Positions 50,638 through 60,205 are shown, numbered from the stretch's first letter. The stretch is DNA of 64,000 nt from CAWKOH01 sp963851245 (GCA_963851245.1 CAWKOH010000005.1:1-64000); one strand, 5' to 3'. Notes: generated by a model not told the origin, from the letters alone. A program made the numbers and translations.

Positions 50638-52389
50638 ATGAGCAATACCGCTGGACAGATCGGTGCCGGGCCTCATATAGGGGTCCACTGGCGCGGAGGC
50701 CACCGACGCGAGACGCCGGTGTCATTCCGACGCCTGTGGGACCGGGAGCTCGATCGTTATCCCGATACCGCCCACCGCTATATGTATCTCGGAATCGTGG
50801 TACTGGCGGCGATCGTCTTGTATTACGAGTTCTACGTCCAAGCGGCGGTCACACCGTCGATACTGGTTCACTACGGTATGACGTTCCCGTTCCTGGTCTA
50901 CGTGCTCGTCATCGGCAACCTCGTTGGTGCCTTCGCATCCCTCCTGGCCGGGTTAGCCGACAGATGGGGCAGAGCGAACATGGTGGCCTACGGATTGATC
51001 ATCACCGCTCTGATCGCCCTTATCGGCTTGCCGTATGCCCCGAACCTCTGGGCTTACGGTGTGCTGTATGCGGTCCTGGGCTTCGTCGAAGGGGTCATCC
51101 TGGTCGCCACGCCGGCGCTGATTCGGGATTTCTCACCCCAGCTGGGCCGGGCCTCGGCGATGGCGTTCTGGACCATGGGCCCGGTGATCGCCAGTCTGAC
51201 GGTGGCCGAGGTTTCGAGCCACACCCTGGGTCACCTCCACGCCTGGCAGGACCAGTTCATCATCGCCGGAATCGTCGGACTGGTGGTATTCGCTATCGCC
51301 TTCGTGGGATTGCGGGAGCTGTCGCCCAGACTCCGTGACCAGCTCATGGTGAGCAGCCGGGAGCGGATGCTCATCGAGGCCCGAGCCGCCGGCGTCGACA
51401 TCGAGAAGAGCCTCAGGCACCCGTTCGGCCAGATGTTCAAGCTGGACCTGGTGGCCCCGGCTATTGGGATCGGGGTCTTCCTGATCATCTATTACACGTT
51501 GATCGCCTTCCTTGTGGTGTTCATGGCTTCCATATTCGGTTACACCCAGCTACGGGCCAACCTTTTGGGTAACTGGATCTGGGCCTTCAATGCGGTGGCC
51601 CTGCTGATCGTCGGGGTGCTCTCGGACAAGGTCCGGGTGCGCAAGCCCTTCATGTTGATCGGCGCGGCCCTGGCCATGGTGGCCACCGCCTTCTTTGCCA
51701 TCACCACGACCCACGCCGGGACCGGCTACTACACGTTTGTGTGGATCCTGAGCATGCTGGCCTTCGGCATCGGGATGGTGTTCAGCCCGTGGCTGGCCGC
51801 GTACACCGAGACGGCCGAGGCCCGCAATCCGGCTCTGGTGGCCACCGGCCTGGCCATCTGGGGCTGGGTGTTGCGGCTGATGGTGGCGGGGTCGTTCCTG
51901 ATCCTGCCCTTCGTCGTCACGACCATGACGCCGATTGTCGAGCACGGAACCCCGGTCCAGACGCTGGCGGCCAAGTACGGTCCCCAGCTGACGACCCTGA
52001 AGGCCATTGACCCGGCCACGCTCTCCAAGCTGACAACCAACCCCACCAACGCGGCAGCCGTCTCCACCGCCGTCGGCGAGATCGTCCGGCAGGACCACGT
52101 GACGCCGGCGGTAGCCCTCCAGCGGCTGATCGCGGCCGGCCAGGTGCCAAAGGCCGACCTGGCCTATCTCACCACCTACGGTCCGAAGGTGCAGAGCGCG
52201 GTCACTACCGCACCCGGCGAGTGGCAGCGCTGGTGGTGGATCTGCTTCGGATGCGAAGCCCTGCTGATCCCCACTGTGTTCCTGATGAAGGGCCGTTGGA
52301 GTCCGAAGGCCGCCCGAGCCGATGAGGAGGCCCACGACGCCCTCGTGGACGCCGAGCTGGCCGAGCTGACCCAGGTCGAATCCGTCTGA
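50638..52389 (+). CDS. MFS transporter with a large loop before the last helix
   Basis: 583 residues. Twelve predicted membrane segments; MFS motif in GLADRWGRANMVAYG (after TM2). About 100 residues separate TM11 from TM12 (PIVEHGTPVQTLAAKYG to QSAVTTAPGEWQ), probably extracytoplasmic. Substrate not evident; sugar or aromatic acids are possible given the neighbouring pca genes. ATG 50638 follows a GGGGG-rich stretch; hairpin terminator after the stop. Confidence 0.85.
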   Translation: MSNTAGQIGAGPHIGVHWRGGHRRETPVSFRRLWDRELDRYPDTAHRYMYLGIVVLAAIVLYYEFYVQAAVTPSILVHYGMTFPFLVYVLVIGNLVGAFASLLAGLADRWGRANMVAYGLIITALIALIGLPYAPNLWAYGVLYAVLGFVEGVILVATPALIRDFSPQLGRASAMAFWTMGPVIASLTVAEVSSHTLGHLHAWQDQFIIAGIVGLVVFAIAFVGLRELSPRLRDQLMVSSRERMLIEARAAGVDIEKSLRHPFGQMFKLDLVAPAIGIGVFLIIYYTLIAFLVVFMASIFGYTQLRANLLGNWIWAFNAVALLIVGVLSDKVRVRKPFMLIGAALAMVATAFFAITTTHAGTGYYTFVWILSMLAFGIGMVFSPWLAAYTETAEARNPALVATGLAIWGWVLRLMVAGSFLILPFVVTTMTPIVEHGTPVQTLAAKYGPQLTTLKAIDPATLSKLTTNPTNAAAVSTAVGEIVRQDHVTPAVALQRLIAAGQVPKADLAYLTTYGPKVQSAVTTAPGEWQRWWWICFGCEALLIPTVFLMKGRWSPKAARADEEAHDALVDAELAELTQVESV

Positions 52390-52415
52390 GCCGGCTGTTC
52401 TCGCCTCGCAGCCCT

Positions 52416-52451
52416 GGCTTTGCCGCAGCCGTCACGGGCTGCGGCAAGGCC
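52416..52451. terminator. Hairpin terminator after the MFS gene
   Basis: GGCTTTGCCGCAGCC and GGCTGCGGCAAGGCC form a 15-bp stem with one G-U pair and a 6-nt loop, 27 bp after the stop. Confidence 0.75.
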
Positions 52452-52483
52452 GGGTGGTGGGGGCGCCGTCGAAACCGGGGCCG

Positions 52484-52596
52484 ACACAATGCAACAACGG
52501 TTGTCGTGAAAACCCAACCACTGCGGCGTTAAGTCGAATATACGTACATAACGCAACGAAGGTCGGCGAAAGATCGAAACCACTGTTGCATTGTGT
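52484..52596. repeat. 113-bp palindromic element with 19-bp inverted termini
   Basis: ACACAATGCAACAACGGTT at 52484-52502 is matched in inverse at 52578-52596 (17 of 19). A second inner arm, GCGTTA (52526-52531) / TAACGC (52549-52554), shares the same centre (52540). The interior is AT-richer than its surroundings. It may be a MITE-like remnant or a large regulatory structure; no target duplication is obvious. Confidence 0.6.
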
Positions 52597-52679
52597 AAGC
52601 CACCAAACGGCGGCGGCCAGGCTCGCCGCCGTCGGGTCTTGACTGAGCGCGCCGGCGAGGCGGGCCGGGCCGTAGCCTG

Positions 52680-53456
52680 ATGAGCGTGGATCGCCAGCCG
52701 CTCGACTACGTATCTGCCAACGTGGCCACCTGGGAAAGGTGGAAGGACGAGCAGCGGGCGTGGGCCCGCAACAAGTGGTTGGCGAAGGAACCGGTCTGGG
52801 GCTGTTTCCAGATACCCGAGTCGATCGTGAACCTCTTGCCCGCCACTGTGGACGGACTCGACGTCGTCGAGCTCGGCTGCGGTACCGCTTATGTGTCGGC
52901 CTGGCTGGCCCGGCGGGGCGCCCGGCCGCTGGGTCTCGATCCGACGCCCGGGCAGCTGACGATCGCCGCTCAGCTGCAGGCCGAGGTGGGGCCTTCGTTC
53001 CCGCTGATGCGCGCTGCCGCCGAAGAGGTGCCGTTGCGCGACAACTGCGTCGATGTGGCCATCAGCGAGTACGGCGCCGCCATCTGGGCCGACCCCTACC
53101 GCTGGATTCCCGAGGCCGCTCGAATGCTCCGGCCGGGAGGAGAGCTGCTGTTCCTCGGCAACAGCACACTGATGATGCTCTGCGTGCCGGACGAGGACGG
53201 CGTGGCCGCTGAAGAACGCCTGGTGCGACCGCAGTTCGGAATGCACCGCTTCGAATGGCCGGACGACCCCACGGTCGAGTTTCACCTGAGCCCCGGCGAC
53301 TGGATCCGCCTCTTGCGGGCCAACCGATTCGTGATCGAGGACCTCATCGAGCTCCGGCCACCCGAAGGCAGCACAACCGAATACAAGTTCGTCACCGGCG
53401 CCTGGGCCCGGAAGTGGCCGTGCGAGGAGGCCTGGCGGGCCCGGTTTCAGGGCTGA
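52680..53456 (+). CDS. Class I SAM-dependent methyltransferase
   Basis: 258 residues. SAM motif VVELGCGTAYVSAWLARRG (about 61-79), D-motif in GLDPTPGQLTIAA, then RAAAEEVPLRDNCVDVAISE and RMLRPGGELLFLGNS. Substrate unknown. ATG start. Follows the palindromic element. Confidence 0.87.
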   Translation: MSVDRQPLDYVSANVATWERWKDEQRAWARNKWLAKEPVWGCFQIPESIVNLLPATVDGLDVVELGCGTAYVSAWLARRGARPLGLDPTPGQLTIAAQLQAEVGPSFPLMRAAAEEVPLRDNCVDVAISEYGAAIWADPYRWIPEAARMLRPGGELLFLGNSTLMMLCVPDEDGVAAEERLVRPQFGMHRFEWPDDPTVEFHLSPGDWIRLLRANRFVIEDLIELRPPEGSTTEYKFVTGAWARKWPCEEAWRARFQG

Positions 53457-53508
53457 CGGCGCCTGACGGCAGATGTCGACGGCTGAGGAACGGACGGCGC
53501 CTGACGGC
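53455..53508. repeat. 16-bp direct repeat after the methyltransferase
   Basis: GACGGCGCCTGACGGC occurs at 53455-53470 and again at 53493-53508, in an intergenic stretch of about 100 bp with no gene. Confidence 0.5.
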
Positions 53509-53559
53509 GGCTGACCGCCGGGCCGGCCACGACCCCGACGTCCGCATCCCAACTCTGAG

Positions 53560-54411
53560 CTAATGGCGCCCGATGAAGTCGAGGGCTATCTCGGCGACCT
53601 CCTGCCAACCGCTATCGATGACCAGAGAGTGCCCACGCGAGTGGATCTCCTGGATCTCGGTCTTGGCCGCGTTCCCCTTCTGCTTCTTGTAGGCGGCGTT
53701 GGTGACCGCCCACGGCACGGTGTGGTCGTCACCTCCCGAGATGAACTTCATAGGGCCCCGGTCGGCCGCCTTGTAGTCCACTTTGGCGTCGGTACGAGGA
53801 TCGATGTTGGCGAAGGCCGCCTCGAACAGCGGGGCGCCCGAGCCCGGTACGGGAAACTTCTCGTACAGCTGCTTGGCTTCCTCTTCGTCCACCGCATTGG
53901 CAAACGCGAAGCGGAACTGGTCCTCGGTGAGCATGATGGCCTTCTTGCGGTTGGACGGTTTGCTCAAAACCGGCCAAGCTGACTTCAATGCCGACACCGG
54001 CAACGGCAGCACGCCGCGGAAGGGCGCCGGATCGATCGGCACCGACACCGATGCCAACCCCTGGCCGGCCAGCTTCTGCGTGATCAATCCCCCGAACGAG
54101 TGACCGACTATGGCGGGCTTGGTGTTGAGCTGCTTGATCACCTCGACGAAGTGGTTGTTGATGGTGTCGATGGTCTTGCCCGCGAAGATCTCGGGATGGG
54201 CGCGGGCCTCTTCGACCGTGGCCGGGTCGTCGGGCCAGTCCGGAGCCAGGGTGGCATACCCTCGCTCCTCGAAGAGCGAACGCCAGGCGTCCCAGCTGCT
54301 GGGCAGGAGCCAGAGGCCGTGGACAAACACGACGGGCCGGCGGCCGGACTGGTTCGCCTGCTCGACCTCGGCTAGTTCCCGAGCGGACAGCGGCGCGATC
54401 GGTGTGTTCAA
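53560..54411 (-). CDS. Alpha/beta hydrolase
   Basis: 283 residues. Oxyanion strand VVFVHGLWLLPSSWDAW (near 29-45), nucleophile elbow IVGHSFGGLITQKLAG (Ser near 107), Asp in SGGDDHTVPW, His in SRGHSLVID. Substrate unknown; esterase or lactonase possible. TTG 54411 is preferred since GGAGGG lies 6 nt upstream; ATG 54435 is further upstream. Confidence 0.82.
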   Translation of the reverse strand: MNTPIAPLSARELAEVEQANQSGRRPVVFVHGLWLLPSSWDAWRSLFEERGYATLAPDWPDDPATVEEARAHPEIFAGKTIDTINNHFVEVIKQLNTKPAIVGHSFGGLITQKLAGQGLASVSVPIDPAPFRGVLPLPVSALKSAWPVLSKPSNRKKAIMLTEDQFRFAFANAVDEEEAKQLYEKFPVPGSGAPLFEAAFANIDPRTDAKVDYKAADRGPMKFISGGDDHTVPWAVTNAAYKKQKGNAAKTEIQEIHSRGHSLVIDSGWQEVAEIALDFIGRH

Positions 54412-54557
54412 CTTCGTCCCTCCTTGCTGGAACATGACGTTCCTACTCCACCTTAGGGTGCGCTACACGGCTGAGCACCTGCGCCGCCTTTCGCCGTACG
54501 ATTCTTGACTGGTTACCAGCGACCCGCGAGGCTACGAGCCGGGAGGTCCCTGTTCAC

Positions 54558-55373
54558 ATGGCAGAGGTGATGAGCCTGGCAGCCGCGATCGAAGCCCTCG
54601 TGCACGACGGTGACACCGTCGCCCTCGAAGGGTTCACCCACCTGATCCCCCATGGGGCCGGGCACGAGATAATCCGGCAGGGCCGGCGGGACCTGACCCT
54701 GGTCCGCCTGACCCCCGACGTCGTATTCGACCAGATGATCGGCATGGGATGCGCCCGTAAGCTGATCTTCGCCTGGGGAGGTAATCCGGGCGTCGGCTCG
54801 TTGCACCGCTTCCGGGACGCCATCGAGCGCGGCTGGCCGGCGCCTCTGGAACTGGAGGAGCACAGCCACGCCGGGCTCACGGCGCGCTATGTAGCCGGGG
54901 CTTCTGGTCTACCTTTCGCCGTGCTCCGCGGTTACGCCGGCACCGGTTTGTCCGGACGGACGGCCACCATCGCCAGCGTCACCTGTCCGTTCACGGGCGA
55001 GAACTTGGCGGCGGTACCGGCCCTGACACCCGATGTCGGCATCATCCACGCCCAGCAGGCTGATTGGTCGGGGAACGTCCAGTTGTGGGGAATCACCGGA
55101 GTCCAGAAAGAGGCGGTGCTGGCCTCAGGCCGGTCGCTCGCGACAGTGGAGGAAATGGTTGACTCTCTCGAGCTCCGGCCGGGCGGGGTGATCATCCCGT
55201 CATGGGTGATCACTGCCGTCGCCCACGTGCCTGGTGGGGCCCACCCGTCCTACACGGCGGGGTACTCGACGCGCGACAACGCCTTCTACGAGGAGTGGGA
55301 CGCCATAAGCCGTGACCGGGATCAGTTCGAGGCCTGGATGCGTGACCACGTGCTGGCCAAGGTGGGCTCGTGA
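54558..55373 (+). CDS. CoA-transferase subunit A (3-oxoadipate CoA-transferase, CatI-like)
   Basis: 271 residues of class I CoA-transferase alpha subunit. VALEGFTHLIPHGAGHEIIR (22-41), TPDVVFDQMIGMGCARKL and CPFTGENLAAVPALTPDVGI are family segments. With the next gene it should activate 3-oxoadipate as its CoA ester in the beta-ketoadipate pathway. The pairing with pcaHGB supports this, rather than acetoacetate or glutaconate. Overlaps the B subunit by 4 bp. Confidence 0.85.
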   Translation: MAEVMSLAAAIEALVHDGDTVALEGFTHLIPHGAGHEIIRQGRRDLTLVRLTPDVVFDQMIGMGCARKLIFAWGGNPGVGSLHRFRDAIERGWPAPLELEEHSHAGLTARYVAGASGLPFAVLRGYAGTGLSGRTATIASVTCPFTGENLAAVPALTPDVGIIHAQQADWSGNVQLWGITGVQKEAVLASGRSLATVEEMVDSLELRPGGVIIPSWVITAVAHVPGGAHPSYTAGYSTRDNAFYEEWDAISRDRDQFEAWMRDHVLAKVGS

Positions 55374-56203
55374 CGCCCGGGCTCGACGTGGTCACCCCGA
55401 CCGAATCGATGACGGTAGCGGCGGCCCGGGCCCTTCAGGATGGGTTGAGCTGCTTCGTCGGCATCGGCATCCCGAGCACCGCCGCCAACCTGGCTCGGGC
55501 CACGCACGCTCCCAACCTCGTGCTCATCTACGAGTCCGGCTGCATCGGCGCCAAGCCGACCCGGCTGCCGCTGTCCATCGGTGACAGCGAGCTGGCCGCC
55601 ACCGCCGATGCGGTGGTGTCGGTCCCGGAGATCTTCAGCTACTGGTTGCAGGCGGGGCGCATCGACGTCGGCTTCTTGAGCGCGGCCCAGCTGGACCGCT
55701 TCGCCAACCTCAACAGCACCGTCATCGGTGACTACCAGCACCCGACCGTCAGGTTGCCAGGGGCCGGCGGGGCTCCCGAGATCGCAGCCGCGTGCCGGCA
55801 GGTTTTCGTGATGATGCGACAGAGCCGGCGGACCTTCGTCGAGACGGTGGACTTTCGCACCTCGGTCGGGTTCGGGGACGGTGCCGGCGACCGCCGGCGC
55901 CTCGGCCTGGTGGGGCGCGGCCCGACTCTCGTGATCACCGATCTGGGCATTCTGCGGCCCGACCCCGAAACGTGCGAGCTGATCCTCACCGAAGTCCACC
56001 CCGGGGTGACAGTGGAGCAAGCGCGCCAGTCCACTGGTTGGGAATTGCGCGTGGCGGACGATGTCGCCGTCACCGACCCGCCGACCGAGGCCGAACTGAG
56101 CGCATTGCGCCGCCTCGAAGCCGCGTCGAAGACCGCCCCGGCGCCGACCTCGGGCCCAGCCGCGGCAACACCCTCCGGAAAAGCGTCGGGGACAACCGGA
56201 TGA
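55370..56203 (+). CDS. CoA-transferase subunit B (CatJ-like)
   Basis: 277 residues. The active-site Glu lies in VLIYESGCIGAKP (near 60-72), with CFVGIGIPSTAANLA at 25. Extra C-terminal proline/alanine-rich tail of about 25 residues. GTG start; its stop overlaps the pcaH start by 4 bp. Confidence 0.87.
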   Translation: MTPGLDVVTPTESMTVAAARALQDGLSCFVGIGIPSTAANLARATHAPNLVLIYESGCIGAKPTRLPLSIGDSELAATADAVVSVPEIFSYWLQAGRIDVGFLSAAQLDRFANLNSTVIGDYQHPTVRLPGAGGAPEIAAACRQVFVMMRQSRRTFVETVDFRTSVGFGDGAGDRRRLGLVGRGPTLVITDLGILRPDPETCELILTEVHPGVTVEQARQSTGWELRVADDVAVTDPPTEAELSALRRLEAASKTAPAPTSGPAAATPSGKASGTTG

Positions 56204-56904
56204 CCGAAGTGGCCGGCGCCCCGTCCCTGACCATCGATCCGCCTTACGACGTACCGGACTACACCTCTACCGCCAAGCGGGCGCCTCGTCAGCCGCTCGT
56301 ACTCCTGCCCGATCTTCTGAAGGACCCAAACGGTCCGGCCTTCGGTGAGAGCCCGGTGGCCCCGTCCGATGCGGACCTCACCCGCCAGCATGCCGGTGAA
56401 CCGTTGGGCGAACGGATCAACGTGAGCGGCCGCCTGCTCGGAGCAGACGGGAGGCCCATACAGGGACAGTTGATCGAGATCTGGCAGTGCAACGCGGCCG
56501 GCCGCTACGACCACCCCGTCGACCGTCACCCCGCTCCTCTTGATCCTAACTTCACCGGCGCCGGACGCGGCCTGACCGGAGTCGACGGCTCCTACCGCTT
56601 CGTCACCATCAGACCGGGGGCCTACCCGTGGGCCAACCATCCCAACGCCTGGCGCCCGGCCCACATCCATTTCTCCGTGTTCGGTCGGGCCTTCTCCGAG
56701 CGGCTCATCACCCAGATGTATTTCCCCTTCGATCCACTACTTCCCTACGATCCGATCTTCAACTCGGTCAGGGATCAGTCGGCCCGCCGCCGCCTCGTCT
56801 CCTCCTTTGACTGGGACAGCACCGAGGAGGAGTGGGCCCTCGGATACCGCTTCGACATCGTCGTGGCCGGACGCCTGGCGACTCCCCAACCGGCCGCGCC
56901 GTGA
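56200..56904 (+). CDS. pcaH: Protocatechuate 3,4-dioxygenase, beta subunit
   Basis: 234 residues. Iron ligands: Tyr in NAAGRYDHPVDRH (near 106), Tyr and two His in YPWANHPNAWRPAHIHFSVFG (near 145-160). Opens the aromatic ring of protocatechuate to 3-carboxy-cis,cis-muconate. C-terminal SFDWDSTEEEWALGYRFDIV. GTGA overlap with pcaG. Confidence 0.95.
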   Translation: MTEVAGAPSLTIDPPYDVPDYTSTAKRAPRQPLVLLPDLLKDPNGPAFGESPVAPSDADLTRQHAGEPLGERINVSGRLLGADGRPIQGQLIEIWQCNAAGRYDHPVDRHPAPLDPNFTGAGRGLTGVDGSYRFVTIRPGAYPWANHPNAWRPAHIHFSVFGRAFSERLITQMYFPFDPLLPYDPIFNSVRDQSARRRLVSSFDWDSTEEEWALGYRFDIVVAGRLATPQPAAP

Positions 56905-57425
56905 GCCGTCCCGGTCCCACTCCTTCCCAGACCATCGGGCCGTTCTTCCGTTTCGCACTCGACTGGATGGCGGAGCGGGATCTGGTGCCGGCCGGCCACC
57001 CGGGTGGCGTGGTCGTGAGCGGGCGGGTGCTCGACGGCGATGACCAACCGGTGCCGGATGCGGTGGTCGAGATCTGGCAGTCCGCCTGCATCGACCCCCC
57101 GCCCGGGTGGAGCGGTTTCGGCCGCTACCTGACCGACGCCGAGGGCGCTTATCGCTTCGTCACGGCGAAGCCGGTGGGGCCCGGTGATCAGGCGCCCCAC
57201 ATCGACGTATCGGTGTTCGCTCGCGGGCTGCTGCAACGGTTGGCCACCCGCATCTACTTCCCGGACGAGTTGGATGCCAACCTGAGCGACCCGTTGTTGC
57301 GCCAGGTTCCCGCCGACCGCCGGGATACCCTCATCGCGTCCGAGGAAGCGACCCACAACGGAGCAGTCCTGCATTTCGACATCCGCCTGCAGGGCCCGCA
57401 CGAAACGGTGTTCCTTGCCTTCTGA
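56901..57425 (+). CDS. pcaG: Protocatechuate 3,4-dioxygenase, alpha subunit
   Basis: 174 residues starting at GTG 56901 (SRPGPTPSQTIGPFFRFAL). Conserved IGPFFR and VVEIWQSACIDPP, then RIYFPDELDANLSDPLL; lacks the full iron ligand set, as expected for the alpha subunit. Forms the heteromer with PcaH. Overlaps pcaB by 11 bp. Confidence 0.93.
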   Translation: MSRPGPTPSQTIGPFFRFALDWMAERDLVPAGHPGGVVVSGRVLDGDDQPVPDAVVEIWQSACIDPPPGWSGFGRYLTDAEGAYRFVTAKPVGPGDQAPHIDVSVFARGLLQRLATRIYFPDELDANLSDPLLRQVPADRRDTLIASEEATHNGAVLHFDIRLQGPHETVFLAF

Positions 57426-58764
57426 CTCTTTGTTCGCCCCGATCACCACGACCGACGAGCTGCTCGAGTCGACCGGGGACCGGGCCTGGCTGCAGGCGAT
57501 GCTGGATTCGGAGGCCGCCCTCGCCCAGGCTGAGGCCGAGGTGGGGGTGGTCCCGGGTGAGGCGGCCGACGCCATTTCGCAGTGCTGCCGGGCGGAGAGG
57601 TTCGACCCGGTGGAGCTGGGGCGGGCAGCCCGGGCCGGAGGCAATCCGGCGATCCCTATGGTGCAGGCGTTGACTGCCATCGTCGACCCTGATGCCCGCC
57701 GGTGGGTGCACTGGGGCGCGACCAGCCAGGACATCCTCGATACCGCGGCCATGCTGGTGGCCCGGCGAGCGGTGGAGTTGATCGCGGCCGACTTGGCCCG
57801 GCTGGCGGAGGGGTGCGCCGCCCTGGCCGTATCGCATCGCCACACCCTGATGGCGGGCCGAACCCTGCTTCAGCCCGCTCTTCCCATCACCTTCGGCCTC
57901 AAGGCGGCCGGGTGGTTGGCCGGTGTCACCGACTGCCGCCACGAGTTGCGCCACGCCACCTCGCAGCTGGCGGCCCAGCTGGGGGGCGCGGCGGGAACCC
58001 TGGCCGCACTCGGGGATCAAGGGACCGTGGTGGCGGGCGCCTACGCCCGCCGGTTGGGTCTGCCTGAGCCGGTCGTCCCCTGGCACACGGCCCGCCAGCG
58101 GGTGGCTCGTCTGGCCGGGGCGCTGGCGATGATCGCGGGCAGCGCGGCCAAGGTGTCGGGAGACGTGGCCCTGCTCATGCAGGCGGAGGTGTCTGAGGCA
58201 TCCGAGCCGGCGGGTCCCAGCCGAGGCGGCTCCTCCACCTTGCCCCAGAAGCGCAATCCGGTGGCGGCGGCCGAGGTCGGCTCCGCTGCCCGCCGGGCCG
58301 TGGCCCTGCTCCCGGTGTTCTTCGGTGGCCTGGCCGCGGAGCACGAGAGGTCGCTCTCGGCGTGGCCCGCCGAACTGCACAGCTTGAGCGAAATGCTGCG
58401 CCTCGCCGGCGGAGCCGCCTCCATCACGGCGGACACGGTCTCCGAACTGGAGGTGGATTCGATCAAAATGGCGGCCCATGTCGAGGAGGCTGCAGGCGTC
58501 CTCCTGGCTGAGCGGGTCAGCCTGGCCCTGGCCCCGCACCTGGGTCGTGCCGGCGCCCGGGACGCAGTCGTCGCCGCCGCCCGCCGGGCCGGGTCCGGCA
58601 GGAGGGAGGCGATGGCGGCCGAGTTGCTCGCCGATGCCGGCGTGAGCGCCGTCATGAGCCCGGCCGAGGTGAACCGATTGCTCGACCCCGAGGGCTACCT
58701 GGGTGTCTCGGAGCTGTGGATCGACCGGGCCCTTGACTATCACCGTCGGTTTTCCGGGGCCTGA
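57415..58764 (+). CDS. pcaB: 3-carboxy-cis,cis-muconate cycloisomerase
   Basis: 449 residues. Fumarase/aspartase superfamily signature GSSTLPQKRNP (near 279-289), with WVHWGATSQDILDTA near 95-109. Forms 4-carboxymuconolactone. Start at TTG 57415 inside pcaG. After it the minus-strand pobA follows; pcaC and pcaD are not found. Confidence 0.94.
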   Translation: MPSDSLFAPITTTDELLESTGDRAWLQAMLDSEAALAQAEAEVGVVPGEAADAISQCCRAERFDPVELGRAARAGGNPAIPMVQALTAIVDPDARRWVHWGATSQDILDTAAMLVARRAVELIAADLARLAEGCAALAVSHRHTLMAGRTLLQPALPITFGLKAAGWLAGVTDCRHELRHATSQLAAQLGGAAGTLAALGDQGTVVAGAYARRLGLPEPVVPWHTARQRVARLAGALAMIAGSAAKVSGDVALLMQAEVSEASEPAGPSRGGSSTLPQKRNPVAAAEVGSAARRAVALLPVFFGGLAAEHERSLSAWPAELHSLSEMLRLAGGAASITADTVSELEVDSIKMAAHVEEAAGVLLAERVSLALAPHLGRAGARDAVVAAARRAGSGRREAMAAELLADAGVSAVMSPAEVNRLLDPEGYLGVSELWIDRALDYHRRFSGA

Positions 58765-58792
58765 GCGTCAAAGAGGGTCAAAGAGGGCGCGC

Positions 58793-59967
58793 TCAGTAAT
58801 CATCTGTTGCGGGCAGCCCGCTGTAGTTCTCGGCGAAGCTGCGCGCCGCCGCTTCGGACCGATCGAGGTACTCGAGCCGGGCTAGCTGCAACCGGCGGGC
58901 GAAAGGTCCCTCGCCGGTGTCGTGCAGCAACTGGGTCATATAATTGGAGAAGTCCTGCGCTCGCCACACTCGCCGCAAGGCCGAGTCGCTGTACCGGTCC
59001 AGGCCGGCGGCTGAGCCGCTCTCGTACCACTCCGCCAGGGCGGCGGCGAGGAGCCGGACGTCGTTGACCGCCAGGTTGAGGCCCTTGGCCCCGGTAGGTG
59101 GGACGATGTGAGCGGCGTCGCCCGCAAGGAAAGGCGCCCGTGTCGCATCGGGTCGCACACGTAGCTACGCATAGGCGTGAGGCTCTTGTCGATTATCGGG
59201 CCCTCCGACACCCTCCGCCCCTCGCTGGCGTGGCGGATCTGAAGCTCCGCCCATATCCGCTCGTCGGGCCACGTCCCGAGGTCCTCGTCATTGGCGACCT
59301 GCAGGTAGAGCCGGCTGACCGAAGGGGAGCGCATCGAGTACAGCGAGAAACCGCGCTCGTGCCACGAGTAGATGAGCTCGTCCGTCGCCGGCGGCGCCTC
59401 GGCCAGAATTCCGAGCCAGGAGAACGGGTACACGAGGTCGTATTCCTTCAACGACCGGGCCGGCATGGACCACCGGCTGACTCCGTGGAAGCCATCGCAT
59501 CCAGCCACGAAGTCGCATTGCAGGTCGACCCGCCGGCGGCCATGAGTGAACTCGATGCTCGGAGATAGCGAGTCGATGCCCGCGATCCCGGCGACGGTGG
59601 CGGAGAAGCGGAGGTCGCCGCCTCGCTCCACCCATGTCGCGATCAGATCCTTGACCACCTCCTGCTGCCCGTAGATGGCGATGTGGCGGCCGGTCAACTT
59701 CAGCATGTCGATGTGCTGGGTGTGCCCGGGCCGGCGCAGATAGACCCCGGAGTGCCGCATGCCTTCCCGGTCCATGCGGTCGCCGGCGCCTACCTGGTGC
59801 AACACATCCATCGTGTTGTGCTCGAGCAGGCCGGCCCGCACCCGTCGTTCCACGTAGTCGCGGTCGCGGCATTCGATCACCACCGACTCGATGCCTTGCT
59901 GTTGCAGCAAAAGGGCCAGCGTCAAGCCGGCCGGACCCGCCCCGATGATCCCGACCTGGGTGCGCAA
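58793..59967 (-). CDS. pobA: 4-hydroxybenzoate 3-monooxygenase, frameshifted
   Basis: TTG 59967 starts RTQVGIIGAGPAGLTLALLL (FAD motif). GRHIAIYGQQEVV and CDGFHGVSR agree with PobA. Frame breaks after CDPMRHGRL: another frame gives FLAGDAAHIVPPTGAKGLNLA (the second FAD motif GD) to the stop. One T missing in a T-run near 59131 would restore about 390 residues. Converts 4-hydroxybenzoate to protocatechuate, feeding pcaHG. Convergent with pcaB. Confidence 0.85.
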
Positions 59968-59969
59968 GG

Positions 59970-60059
59970 CTACGCCACCCGACTCCCGGTCAGCCGACGG
60001 GGCAAGTGGTGCACCGCCACTATGAAAGCCAAGACGGTCACGCCGTACAGGGTGAGCAC
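59970..60059 (-). CDS. Possible 29-residue membrane peptide upstream of pobA
   Basis: GTG 60059 reads VLTLYGVTVLAFIVAVHHLP then a basic tail, ending TAG 2 bp before the pobA TTG. It has one hydrophobic segment, but no clear SD, so this is a weak call; could be chance. Confidence 0.25.
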   Translation of the reverse strand: MLTLYGVTVLAFIVAVHHLPRRLTGSRVA

Positions 60060-60205
60060 ACCCGAACCCTACGCTCGAAGTCCCTCCGGGGTGGCCCCGA
60101 TCCCATACCTGCCCGCCGTCCTGTGCCAGTGTTCAGACAGCCGCGCACCGGCTGGACGATAAAAGCGTTTGGGGTTTCGACCCCGGCGAGCGCGAAACTT
60201 GGCCA

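Noticed and set aside
58898..58911. DosR-like match (GGGCGAAAGGTCCC) in a coding region
   Set aside because: It lies inside pobA, far from any start, and pobA is not a stress gene; treated as chance.
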